From: JAJXXT01 sp963764465
Lineage (GTDB): Bacteria > Pseudomonadota > Alphaproteobacteria > Acetobacterales > Acetobacteraceae
Direction of reading: 5' to 3'
Length of the DNA: 64,000 nt
Assembly: GCA_963764465.1 (NCBI GenBank)
Contig: CAVXSO010000007.1
Span: 372,001 to 436,000 of the forward strand
Shown: positions 52,156 through 61,550 of the stretch, piece after piece
Layout: the number at the start of each line of letters is the position of its first letter
Numbering within the stretch: position 1 is the first letter of the stretch
Made by a program: the position numbers and the translations under genes
Notes under the pieces: model-generated
What the model was told of the DNA's origin: nothing
Databases searched by the model: none
The model's input: the letters and a program-made list of their open reading frames with translations, nothing else

Positions 52156-52356
52156 CCGTCTTTTGATCGGCGTGAAGGCATGGAACAGCGTCTTGTAGCC
52201 ATTCTCGCGCGCGGCAATGATCCGCAACGGGTCGTCGGCGAGGGTGACGCTGGTTGTCGCAAGCGCGCAGCCAAGGGCAAAAATCATTGCTGCCACGGCG
52301 ACGTGCCGGGCGGCCGGCTCCTGGATTTGGGTGGACGGATGGGAAGCGTTGCACAT
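52150..52356 (-). pseudogene. Truncated cytochrome c'-like gene (5' fragment)
   Basis: On the minus strand a signal peptide (MIFALGCALATTSVTLA) leads to DDPLRIIAARENGYKTLFHA, then FTPIKRRAG, the usual mature N-terminus of cytochrome c'/c556 proteins. Similarity stops near 52150; the C-terminal CxxCH haem site is absent. It meets the b561 fragment head-on at the same point. Cytochrome c' and b561 genes are often neighbours, so both look like remnants of one locus after a deletion or inversion. About 70 bases to the next gene carry no further feature. Confidence 0.6.
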
Positions 52357-52429
52357 CCGGCATCCATCGCGCTGAACAGTTTATGCTGGTTATGGCGCGA
52401 TCGAGGCAACACGCGCGGGGAGTGATCAA

Positions 52430-53473
52430 ATGTCCAGCATCTCACGTCCACGCGCCCGCGATCTCGATATCGTCTGCGGCACGCTGAGGCCCGGCGCCCA
52501 CAACGCCATCACCGACGTGCCGGGCGTGCTGGTGGGCCACCGCACACTGCTCGGCGACGGGCTCGCCACCGGCGTCACCGCCATTCTGCCGCACGACGGC
52601 AACATCTTCCGCGACAAACCCGTCGCTGCCTGCGAGGTGATCAACGGCTTCGGCAAGAGCATGGGCTTCGTCCAGCTGCAGGAACTCGGCCTGCTGGAAA
52701 CCCCGGTGCTGCTCACCAACACCCTCTCCGTCTACGCCTGCATGGAGGGGCTGGTGCGCCATGCCATCGCCGCCAATCCCGATATCGGCCGCACCACCAG
52801 CACCGCGAACCCCGTGGTCGGCGAATGCCATGACGGGCCGATCAACGACATCCAGGCCCTCGCCGTCACCGCCACGCACGCGAACGAGGCGATCGAGGCT
52901 GCCAAAGCCGGCCCGGTCGAGGAGGGTAATGTCGGCGGCGGCACCGGTATGACCTGCTTCGGCTTCAAAGGCGGCATCGGCACCAGCTCGCGCCGGCTCG
53001 ATATCGCGGGCGGGCGCCATCTCGGCGTGCTGGTGCAGGCCAATTTCGGCCGCGCCGGCGACCTGGTGCTGCCGGATGGGCGCCGGCCGCACCCGGATGC
53101 GACCGCAGAGGCGCCGGAACGCGGCTCGATCATGATGGTGCTCGCGACCGACGTGCCGCTCGACCAGCGCCAACTCGAGCGTGTCGTCCGCCGCTGCGGC
53201 GCGGGCATCGCGCGGCTCGGCGCGTTCTGGGGCCATGGCAGCGGCGACATCGCCATTGGCTTCACCACCGCAAACCGCATCAACCACGACGAACGCGCCG
53301 ACACGACGCCCATGACGCGACTCAACAACGCCCGCATCGACCAGCTTTTTCGCGCCGCTGCGGAGGCGACGCAGGAGGCGGTGCTCAACGCGCTCTGCGC
53401 CGCGGAGCCGATGCGCGGGCGCGACGGGCGCATCCGCCCCTCGCTCGGAGACTGGCTCGCCCGCCGCCGCTAG
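52430..53473 (+). CDS. P1-family (DmpA-type) aminopeptidase
   Basis: A 347-residue N-terminal-nucleophile peptidase of the P1/S58 family (beta-peptidyl aminopeptidase/L-aminopeptidase-D-esterase). AITDVPGVLVGHRTLLGDGL is the conserved start. VGECHDGPINDIQALAVTA lies mid-chain, and GGGTGMTCFGFKGGIGTSSR is the self-processing region where cleavage exposes the catalytic serine. MMVLATDVPLDQRQLERVVR and GAFWGHGSGDIAIGF belong to the other subunit. GGGGAG precedes the ATG. It probably hydrolyses small peptides or amides. Confidence 0.9.
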   Translation: MSSISRPRARDLDIVCGTLRPGAHNAITDVPGVLVGHRTLLGDGLATGVTAILPHDGNIFRDKPVAACEVINGFGKSMGFVQLQELGLLETPVLLTNTLSVYACMEGLVRHAIAANPDIGRTTSTANPVVGECHDGPINDIQALAVTATHANEAIEAAKAGPVEEGNVGGGTGMTCFGFKGGIGTSSRRLDIAGGRHLGVLVQANFGRAGDLVLPDGRRPHPDATAEAPERGSIMMVLATDVPLDQRQLERVVRRCGAGIARLGAFWGHGSGDIAIGFTTANRINHDERADTTPMTRLNNARIDQLFRAAAEATQEAVLNALCAAEPMRGRDGRIRPSLGDWLARRR

Positions 53474-53532
53474 AACAACTGCAGCCGGAGATACCCCTTG
53501 CCCGGCGCGACCACCCCGGCCACAAGCGCCCC

Positions 53533-54114
53533 ATGTCCGACGTCCACTCCGTCGCCGTGTTCTGCGGCTCCCATCCTGGCCACGATCCGGCCCACCTGGA
53601 GGCGGCCCGGGCGCTCGGCGCCGGCCTCGCCAAGGCCGGCATGCGCCTCATCTACGGTGGCGGGCGCATCGGGCTGATGGGTGCCGTGGCCTCGGCCGTG
53701 ATGGCGGGGGGTGGCAGCGTCGTCGGCGTCATCCCCGAGTTCCTGATGCGCTGGGAGGTCGCCAACGATGACGTGACCGACCTCATCGTCACCGACAGCA
53801 TGCACAGCCGCAAGCGCCGCATGTTCGAGATGGCGGACGCCTTCGTCTGCTTCTCCGGCGGGCTTGGCACGCTGGACGAGACGTTCGAGATCGTCACATG
53901 GCGGCAGCTGAAGCTGCACGACAAGCCGATCCTGATCACCGACATCGCTGGCGCCGCGCGGCCGCTCGTGGCCCTGCTTGACTCCGTCATCGCCCAGGGC
54001 TTCGCGCGCTCCGACGCGCGGAATCTTTGGGAGGTGGTGGACGGCGTGGAGGCGACGCTCGAACGGCTCAAGGTGCTGGCCACCGCACGCGGCGGCGCGG
54101 CGGCGCTGCTCTGA
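53533..54114 (+). CDS. LOG-family protein (TIGR00730; putative nucleoside 5'-monophosphate phosphoribohydrolase)
   Basis: A 193-residue Rossmann-fold protein. VAVFCGSHPGHDPAHLEAAR starts it, and YGGGRIGLMGAVASAVMAGG is the glycine loop. The catalytic motif, usually PGGxGTxxE, is SGGLGTLDETFE, with Ser in place of Pro. RKRRMFEMADAFVCF contains the family's arginine. Plant and microbial relatives release adenine-type cytokinin from riboside monophosphates. The gene is followed by tRNA-Pro after 65 bases. Confidence 0.88.
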   Translation: MSDVHSVAVFCGSHPGHDPAHLEAARALGAGLAKAGMRLIYGGGRIGLMGAVASAVMAGGGSVVGVIPEFLMRWEVANDDVTDLIVTDSMHSRKRRMFEMADAFVCFSGGLGTLDETFEIVTWRQLKLHDKPILITDIAGAARPLVALLDSVIAQGFARSDARNLWEVVDGVEATLERLKVLATARGGAAALL

Positions 54115-54179
54115 CTGCTCCACTTTGACGCGGCCGGCGCTTTGACGAGCGGGACGGGCGCCGCTATACGCGCCGCGGC

Positions 54180-54256
54180 CGGAGTGTAGCTCAGCCTGGT
54201 AGAGCACTGTGTTCGGGACGCAGGGGCCGGAGGTTCGAATCCTCTCACTCCGACCA
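54180..54256 (+). tRNA. tRNA-Pro(CGG)
   Basis: 77 bases including an encoded CCA. Acceptor CGGAGTG/CACTCCG, D-arm GCTC-AGCCTGGTA-GAGC, anticodon stem CTGTG/CGCAG (with one T-G pair), 7-base loop TTCGGGA with anticodon CGG, T-arm GGAGG-TTCGAAT-CCTCT with a G-T closing pair. No anomaly. It is transcribed with or just after the LOG gene. Confidence 0.92.
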
Positions 54257-54288
54257 TTCCCGCAAGGCGCGATCGACAAACCCTCGAG

Positions 54289-55548
54289 CTAGAATCCTTC
54301 AAGCTCGGGGACGGTGCGCCACACCCAGAGCAGGTTGGCCAGCAGCAGCGCCGCGGGCACCAGGAACACCCAGCGCAGCCCCACGCCCGCGGCCACACCG
54401 CCGCCGACGAGCGGCCCCAGCGAGTTGCCGAGGAAGGTCGCGGACGCGGTCATGCCGAACACCGTCCCGCGATCGGCTCGCGCCACCAGCCTTCCCACCA
54501 GCGCGTTCGCGGTCGGCAGGATACCACCGATGAACATGCCGAGCCCGAAGCGCTCCGCCACGAACAGCCAATAGCTGTGGACGAAGGCCTGCGGCACGCT
54601 GGTGACAGTGGCCCCGAACAGGCAGATCAGGAGCACGCGCCGGTAACCGATCCGGTCGCTGCGCTTGCCGAGGAAGGGCGAGGCGACGAGGTCCGCGAGC
54701 CCGGTGATGGAATAGGCGGCGCCGGCGAGGGTCGCGAGTGCCGGCACGTTGCCGACGAGAAGCTGGACATAGAGCGTCACCATCGGCTGCGCGGCGCGCA
54801 CCGCGAATTGCGCCAGCAGCAGCACCAGGAATAGCGGCAGCAGCCCGGCCGAGCCTGCGAGCATGCGCAGGTTGGCCAGCATGGAACGCTTCGCCTGCCC
54901 CCTTGGCGGCGGCATGAAGTGTTCGTGCACCACGAAATGCACCGATATCGCCGTGACAAAGGTGAGCAGCGCGGTGAGGTAGAACGGCATGCGATAGCTG
55001 CCCGAGATGTCGGCCAGCACGCCGCCGATCACCGGCCCCACCAGCGAGCCCACCAGCTGCCCGGTGCTGAGCCATCCGAGCGCGTAGCCTAGCCGCCGCT
55101 CCGGCACCTGGCTCGCCACGAGCGCGATGGCGGTGGCCGAGAAGCCGGCGAACGCCCCCATCAGGGCCCGCCAGGCAAAGAACTGCCAGACATTTCCAGC
55201 CAACCCCATCAGCAGCGTGAACAGCGAAATCGCGAAGCCGGAGCGCAGCAGCATCAGCTTGCGCCCCTTGCGGTCCGCGAGGCTGCCCCAGAGCGGCGAG
55301 GCAAACGCCGCGACCAGCGGCGTCGCCGCCGTCAGGATGCCGGCCCAGAGCACGATGCGGTCGTGGTTCAGCACCCCGAGATCCGGCAGGAACAGCGGCA
55401 TGATCGGTGTCAGCACCGAAAACGACATCGTCATGACGAACTGGATGCCGACCATGGCCCACAGTGTGCGCTGCCAATGCGCGAACGGCAGCAGGTCCGG
55501 TGCCTCGTCCGCCGCCTGCGCCAGCGCCTCGCCGTCCAACTCCTGCAT
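54289..55548 (-). CDS. Major facilitator superfamily transporter
   Basis: A 419-residue, 12-helix MFS protein. Loop motif A, GSLADRKGRKLMLLRSGFA, follows helix 2, and FLGKRSDRIGYRRVLLICLF is its counterpart in the second half. RADRGTVFGMTASATFLGNS and LGPLVGGGVAAGVG suit the DHA1/drug-proton antiporter group. The N-terminus (MQELDGEALAQAADEAPDLL) is acidic and cytoplasmic. It is convergent with tRNA-Pro. The 96 bases before the next gene contain no feature. The substrate is unknown. Confidence 0.88.
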   Translation of the reverse strand: MQELDGEALAQAADEAPDLLPFAHWQRTLWAMVGIQFVMTMSFSVLTPIMPLFLPDLGVLNHDRIVLWAGILTAATPLVAAFASPLWGSLADRKGRKLMLLRSGFAISLFTLLMGLAGNVWQFFAWRALMGAFAGFSATAIALVASQVPERRLGYALGWLSTGQLVGSLVGPVIGGVLADISGSYRMPFYLTALLTFVTAISVHFVVHEHFMPPPRGQAKRSMLANLRMLAGSAGLLPLFLVLLLAQFAVRAAQPMVTLYVQLLVGNVPALATLAGAAYSITGLADLVASPFLGKRSDRIGYRRVLLICLFGATVTSVPQAFVHSYWLFVAERFGLGMFIGGILPTANALVGRLVARADRGTVFGMTASATFLGNSLGPLVGGGVAAGVGLRWVFLVPAALLLANLLWVWRTVPELEGF

Positions 55549-55644
55549 CTGTCTCCGCCAGCCTCAGTTCGTGCGACAGGAACCTGTCACAATGAACCGT
55601 TGCCAACGCCGTGCCACGGCTTCGGACGCCGGGCAGCTTCCCGT

Positions 55645-56714
<1,070 letters not shown>

Positions 56715-56715
<1 letters not shown>

Positions 56716-57545
56716 CACTTTTCCCCTTCGGTGAGGCCGCGCACGAACCAGCTCTGCATGGAGACCACGACGACGACCGGCGGGACCAGCGCGATCACCG
56801 CAGTCGCCATCACCTTGTTCCATTCCGTCGAGGTGTCGATCCCGATCATCTTCACGATGCCGATCACGATCGTGTCGAGGTTCGGATTGGTCGCCACCAC
56901 CAGCGGCCAGAGATACTGGTTCCAGCCGAGCACGAAGAGGATCACGAACAGCGCCGCGAGATTGGCGGCCGATACCGGGATCAGGATATCCTTGAGGAAA
57001 CGCAACGGTCCCGCGCCATCCATCCGCGCCGCCTCCACCAGTTCGTCAGGGATCGCGGCGAAGGTCTGGCGGAACAGCAATGTGGCCGTGGCACTCGCGA
57101 TGAGCGGCACCGCAAGGCCCTGGAACGTGTCGATCATGTGCAGGTCGGCCATCACCGCGTAGGTCGGGATGATACGCACCTCCACCGGCAGCATCAGGGT
57201 GACGAAGATCGCCCAGAACGCCGCCTGGCGCAGGGGGAAGCGGAAGAACACCACGGCGAAGGCCGAGATGATGGAGATCGCGATCTTGCCGATGGCGATC
57301 GCGAGCGCCATGCCAAACGAGACGAGCAGCATCCGCCACACCGGCGGCACACCGGGACCGCCACGCACGATCACGTCCCAAAAGCTGCCGAGGTGATCGA
57401 GCCGGGGAATGAGCGACAGCTCGCCGCGGTCGATCGCGGCGGGATCCAGGGTCGCGGCGCAGAAGGCAAGCCAGATCGGCAAAACGAAGAGCGCCGCGCC
57501 GAGGATCAGCACAAGATGCGCGAGCCAGTTCTCGGAGCGTCTCAT
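56715..57545 (-). CDS. ugpE: Glycerol-3-phosphate ABC transporter permease UgpE
   Basis: A 276-residue permease with six helices. The EAA loop lies in IPDELVEAARMDGAGPLRFL, then KDILIPVSAANLAALFVIL. The N-terminal NWLAHLVLILGAALFVLPIW is the UgpE/MalG-type first helix. WNQYLWPLVVATNPNLDTIV near the C-terminus is characteristic of UgpE. It pairs with UgpA, with which it overlaps by 4 bases (ATGA). Confidence 0.93.
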
Positions 57546-58423
57546 GTTCCGCTCCGGCGGCCGAGAAAGCGGAACTGCGCCGCGGTGAGCGCCACGACGC
57601 CCAGCATCAGCACGACGGATTGCGCCGAGGACGAACCGAGGTCGAGATTCACCACGCCATCGTTGTAGACCTTGACCACCAGCGTCTGGGTCGCCATCGC
57701 CGGCCCGCCCTGCGTCATCGCCCAGATCGTACCGAACGTGTCGAACGCGGCATAGACGAGATCGACGACGATCAGGAAGAACATGGTCGGCGTGAGCAAC
57801 GGCAGAACCACGGTGCGGAATCGGTACCACCCGCGCGCGCCATCCATCCGCGCCGCCTCGATCACCGCCTTTGGGATCGATTGCAGCCCGGCGAGCACGA
57901 AGATGAAATTGTAGCTCACCTGCTTCCAGGCGCTGGCGAGTATGACCATCAGCATCGCCTGGTTGCCGTTGAGCGCGTAGTCCCACTTGATGCCGTGGCT
58001 GGTCAGGAAGCGGCCGATGTAGCCGATCTGCGGATTGAGCAGCAGGATCCACAGCACCGCCGAGACCGCCGGCGCCACCGCGTAGGGCCAGATCATCAGT
58101 ACGCGGTAGAGGTCGCGCCCGCGCAGCTCCCTGTCGGCGGCGACCGCGAGCACCAGACCGAGCCCGAGCGAGAGCGCCGTGACCGCGGCGCAGAACTCCA
58201 ACGTCCGCAGGATCGCGTCGCGATAGAGCGGGTCCGCGAACAGGTCGTGGAAATTCGCGAGGCCCACGAAGCTCACGTGCACGCCGAACGCGTCGGTGCG
58301 CGTGAAGCTCTGGTACGCCGCCTGCAGCGCGGGCCAGTAGAAAAAGACGAAGGTGAGGACGAGCTGCGGGGCGACGAGCAGCAGCGGCAGCTTCCACCCC
58401 GCGAAGATCGTGCGTCGTTCCAT
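57542..58423 (-). CDS. ugpA: Glycerol-3-phosphate ABC transporter permease UgpA
   Basis: A 293-residue permease with FFYWPALQAAYQSFTRTDAF, FVGLANFHDLFADPLYRDAI near the N-terminus, and the EAA loop SIPKAVIEAARMDGARGWYR with FRTVVLPLLTPTMFFLIVVD. These are CUT1/UgpA features. Helix SLGLGLVLAVAADRELRG and others span the membrane. It is encoded between ugpB (62-base gap) and ugpE. Confidence 0.93.
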   Translation of the reverse strand: MERRTIFAGWKLPLLLVAPQLVLTFVFFYWPALQAAYQSFTRTDAFGVHVSFVGLANFHDLFADPLYRDAILRTLEFCAAVTALSLGLGLVLAVAADRELRGRDLYRVLMIWPYAVAPAVSAVLWILLLNPQIGYIGRFLTSHGIKWDYALNGNQAMLMVILASAWKQVSYNFIFVLAGLQSIPKAVIEAARMDGARGWYRFRTVVLPLLTPTMFFLIVVDLVYAAFDTFGTIWAMTQGGPAMATQTLVVKVYNDGVVNLDLGSSSAQSVVLMLGVVALTAAQFRFLGRRSGT

Positions 58424-58485
58424 GGCTCAGAATGAAGCGGCGCGCCGGAAGGCGCGGGCCGGGGTCGCCCCCGGCCCGCCCGGCA

Positions 58486-59850
58486 TCAGCCGCCTACCGA
58501 TTTCTGGAACGCGCGCAGAACGACATTGCCGCGCGAAACGGTCTCGTCCAGCGCCGCCTTCGCCGTCTTCTTGCCGGCAAAGGCCTGCTCGCACTCCTCG
58601 TAGAGGATGTTGCGGATCTCCGGCAGCCGCCCGAGCCGCATGCCGCGCGAGTACTGCGTGACAGGGCTGCGCAGCAGCGACTGGATGGGAACGTCGGTGC
58701 CCGGGTTCTTCTCGTAGTAACCCTGCTTCTTGGAGAGCTCGTCGCCCGCGAGCGTCACCGGCACGTAGCCGCTGTTCTGTGCCCACATCGCGTCCTGCTC
58801 CGGCAGCGCGAGGAACTTGAAGAACGCTGCAACAGCCTTGTACTCGGCCTCCGTCCGCTGCGGCGCCGTCATCGCCCAGAGGCTGGCACCGCCAATGAAG
58901 GTGTTGTGCGGCGTCTTCGAGACGCTCGGGTCCCACGGCATCAGCGCCTCGCCGTAGTCGAACTTGGCGTTGCGCACGATGTCGCCACGCCCAGCCGAGG
59001 AGCCGAAGCCAATCGCGGCGACCCCGGTGTAGAACATCGGGTCCGGCGCGGAATCACGGCCGCCGTACTTGAACGTGCCTTCCTTGCCCATGTCGATGAA
59101 GCGCTGCAGCTGCGCCACATGCGCCGGCGAGTTGCACTGCAGGACGGCGCCCAGTCCGTTGAACCCGTCCGCCTCGCTGGCGAAGGGAATGTCGTGGATG
59201 GCGCTGAACTCCTCGAACTGGATCCAGGTGAGCCAGGAGGTGGTCAGCGCGTAGCGCGTCGGCCCGCCCTTGGCGTTTTCGGGATCGGCCCATTTCGCCT
59301 TCAGAGCCTTCGCCGCCGCCATCACGTCCGCCCAGGTCTTCGGCGGGCTTGCGGGGTCCAGCCCCGCCGCCTTGAACGCATCCTTATTGTACCACATGAC
59401 CGCGGTCGACGAGTTGAACGGCATCGAGGCGAGCCGCCCGTCCGGCAGCGAGTAGTAGCCGCGCACCGCCGCGATGTAGGTCTCGGGCTTGATATCCGCC
59501 CCAGTCTCCTTCGCGAGCTGCCAGATCTGCTTCACCGCCGGGCCCGCCGACAGCATCGTGCCGGTGCCGACATCGAACACCTGGGTCACGTTCGGCGCCT
59601 TGCCCGCGCGCCACGCCGCGATCGAGGCGTTCAGCGTGTCCGGGTAGCTGCCCTTGAACACCGAAGTCAGCACGACGTCTTTGTTCGCCTCGTTGAACTG
59701 CTTGGTGATGCGCGCGACCTGATCGCCCAGCGCGCCGGACATGGCATGCCACCAGGTGATCTGCACCGGGCCGGCGGCCATCGCCTGCACGACCGGCGTC
59801 GCGACAACCGGCGCCGCGGCGGCACCAGCAAGAAGCGTTCTGCGTTTCAT
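58486..59850 (-). CDS. ugpB: Glycerol-3-phosphate-binding periplasmic protein UgpB
   Basis: A 454-residue family 1 solute-binding protein. The signal peptide is Tat- or Sec-like (MKRRTLLAGAAAAP, then VQAMAAGP). Mature features are ITWWHAMSGALGDQVARITK, QFNEANKDVVLTSVFKGSYP, NVTQVFDVGTGTMLSAGPAV and MPFNSSTAVMWYNKDAFKAA, which match UgpB. The start at 59850 is where the signal begins. It is the first gene behind the Pho box at 59914-59931. In this system phosphate starvation induces uptake of glycerol-3-phosphate as a phosphorus source. Confidence 0.93.
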   Translation of the reverse strand: MKRRTLLAGAAAAPVVATPVVQAMAAGPVQITWWHAMSGALGDQVARITKQFNEANKDVVLTSVFKGSYPDTLNASIAAWRAGKAPNVTQVFDVGTGTMLSAGPAVKQIWQLAKETGADIKPETYIAAVRGYYSLPDGRLASMPFNSSTAVMWYNKDAFKAAGLDPASPPKTWADVMAAAKALKAKWADPENAKGGPTRYALTTSWLTWIQFEEFSAIHDIPFASEADGFNGLGAVLQCNSPAHVAQLQRFIDMGKEGTFKYGGRDSAPDPMFYTGVAAIGFGSSAGRGDIVRNAKFDYGEALMPWDPSVSKTPHNTFIGGASLWAMTAPQRTEAEYKAVAAFFKFLALPEQDAMWAQNSGYVPVTLAGDELSKKQGYYEKNPGTDVPIQSLLRSPVTQYSRGMRLGRLPEIRNILYEECEQAFAGKKTAKAALDETVSRGNVVLRAFQKSVGG

Positions 59851-59913
59851 TCCCAGGGATTCCCTCGCTGTTGGGATGGTGGTTGGGGCGTAATGGCCGC
59901 CCGTTTCGGACGT

Positions 59914-59931
59914 ATGACATTTATATGACAG
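59914..59931 (-). promoter_or_regulatory. Pho box (PhoB-binding site) upstream of ugpB
   Basis: Read leftward, the two direct repeats are CTGTCAT and ATGTCAT separated by ATAA, an 18-base match to the PhoB consensus CTGTCATAWAWCTGTCAY at 17 positions. It lies 64 bases upstream of the ugpB start, where a PhoB-activated promoter would have its -35 region. A lone CTGTCAT half-site occurs near 59989. Confidence 0.8.
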
Positions 59932-60007
59932 TGAGATGAAGGTCGAGAGCGCTTGCCCACCTCGCGCGCCGGAAGCTAGACAAAATCTGTCATCTCGCGA
60001 GCGCAGC

Positions 60008-60523
60008 ATGGACCTCAAGGACCACATCCGCGGCATCCCGGACTTCCCCAAGCCCGGCATCCTTTTCTACGACATTTCCACCCTGCTCCGACACGCCGAT
60101 GCGTGGCAGGTGGCGATGGGTCGCTTGGCCCGCATCGTCGCCGCCTGGCAGCCGGATCTCATCGCCGGCATCGAGTCCCGTGGCTTCCTCATCTCGGCCC
60201 CACTCGCGCTAAAGCTCGGCTGCGGCTTCATCATGCTGCGCAAACGCGCCAAGCTGCCTGGCGTCACCATCGGTCTCGACTACGCGCTGGAATACGGCGC
60301 GGACCGCATCGAGATCCAGGAAGACGCGATCCAGCCCGGCCAGCGCGTGGTGATTGTGGACGATTTGCTGGCCACCGGCGGCACCATGGCGGCCGGCATC
60401 GCGTTGCTGCGCCGCGTCGGTGCCGTCGTGCCGGGGGCTGCCGGGCTGATCGAGCTCACCTTCCTCAACGGCCGCAAGAGGCTGGACTTGCCGTTCGAGG
60501 CGCTCGTCGCCTACGACGAATAA
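60008..60523 (+). CDS. apt: Adenine phosphoribosyltransferase
   Basis: A 171-residue purine-salvage enzyme that makes AMP from adenine and PRPP. IPDFPKPGILFYDISTLLRH is the conserved N-terminal loop, AGIESRGFLISAPLALKLGC the base-binding part, and VVIVDDLLATGGTMAAGIAL the PRPP motif. The start at 60008 is the first codon of the family sequence; a longer open frame to 59936 runs over the promoter. Complete. Confidence 0.95.
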   Translation: MDLKDHIRGIPDFPKPGILFYDISTLLRHADAWQVAMGRLARIVAAWQPDLIAGIESRGFLISAPLALKLGCGFIMLRKRAKLPGVTIGLDYALEYGADRIEIQEDAIQPGQRVVIVDDLLATGGTMAAGIALLRRVGAVVPGAAGLIELTFLNGRKRLDLPFEALVAYDE

Positions 60524-60587
60524 CTGCCCGCGCGGAACGGCGCGCCGCGTAACCGCTCGCTAACCCGCCTGCCGCCACCATGGCGGC

Positions 60588-61550
60588 ATGCGACGCCTCC
60601 TCCTCGCGGACCGGGTCAAGGGACGAGCGGACAGCTTCCTCGCCCCGCTCATCCCGGCGCTCGAGTGCGACTGGGACGTGCGGTTCGTCTCCCTTCCACC
60701 CGGCGCGGAGCTCGCCGCCGCCATCGCATGGTCTGACGTCCTCTGGCTCGAGTGGTGCTGGGACCACGCCGTCTGGGCGACGCGGGAGGACATCGCCGCC
60801 GGCCGGCCCACCATCCTGCGCCTGCACTCGGTCGAGGCGCTCAACACGGACTATCCCGCCCGCGTCGACTGGTCGCGCGTCGACCGGCTCGTCACCGTAG
60901 GCGAGGATATCGCGGCGCTGCTCCGCCCAAGGGTGCCGCTCGCCCCGGTCGTCATCCCCAACGGCGTCGATCTCGCCCGCTTCCGCCCGGGCGCGCCCAA
61001 CCAGGCGCAGGTCGCATGGGTCGGGCACATCGAGCCCAAGAAGAACCCGATGCTCCTGCTGCAGATCGCGGCACGGTTGCGTGAAACGCACCGGTTCCAC
61101 GTCGCCGGCCCGTTCACGGATCTGCGCACACGCCGCTATGTGCTGCACCTCGCCGCATCCCTCGGCCTCGGCAACACGCTGCGCCTGCATGGCCCGGTCG
61201 CGGACATGCCGGGCTTCCTCGCCGACAAGGGCACCATCCTCTCGACTTCCATGTACGAGAGCTTCGGCCTCAACATCGCGGAGGGCATGGCCTGCGGCCT
61301 CGCCCCGGTGGTGCACGATTTCCCGGGCGCCGATGCGCTGTGGCCCTCTGAATCGCTGTTCGCCAGCGTGGACGAGGCGGTGGCGCTGATCCGCGCGGCC
61401 CGGCCAGGGCAGCACTGGCGGGAGTGGGTTGGCCGGTACAGCCTGGATCGGCAGGCTGACGCTACCCGAGCACTGCTCGCGGGTCTCCGCCCCGCGCCCC
61501 GCCAGGGACCTCGGTCCCTGGACGCTATTTCTTCGGCAGGTCGATCTTGA
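60588..61550 (+). CDS. Glycosyltransferase, GT4-like
   Basis: A 320-residue group 1-type glycosyltransferase. VVIPNGVDLARFRPGAPNQA is the linker/donor region start, VGHIEPKKNPMLLLQIAARL begins the C-terminal Rossmann domain, and MYESFGLNIAEGMACGLAPV contains the catalytic E-x7-E motif that binds the nucleotide-sugar. The N-terminal domain is shorter than usual. The acceptor and sugar are unknown. Its last 26 bases overlap the convergent aspS gene and contain a strong hairpin. Confidence 0.85.
   Translation: MRRLLLADRVKGRADSFLAPLIPALECDWDVRFVSLPPGAELAAAIAWSDVLWLEWCWDHAVWATREDIAAGRPTILRLHSVEALNTDYPARVDWSRVDRLVTVGEDIAALLRPRVPLAPVVIPNGVDLARFRPGAPNQAQVAWVGHIEPKKNPMLLLQIAARLRETHRFHVAGPFTDLRTRRYVLHLAASLGLGNTLRLHGPVADMPGFLADKGTILSTSMYESFGLNIAEGMACGLAPVVHDFPGADALWPSESLFASVDEAVALIRAARPGQHWREWVGRYSLDRQADATRALLAGLRPAPRQGPRSLDAISSAGRS
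61502..61521. terminator. Hairpin between convergent glycosyltransferase and aspS genes
   Basis: CCAGGGAC and GTCCCTGG arms enclose a CTCG loop. It lies a few bases after the aspS stop (61525) in the leftward sense and inside the last codons of the glycosyltransferase gene. No T-run on either side. Confidence 0.45.
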
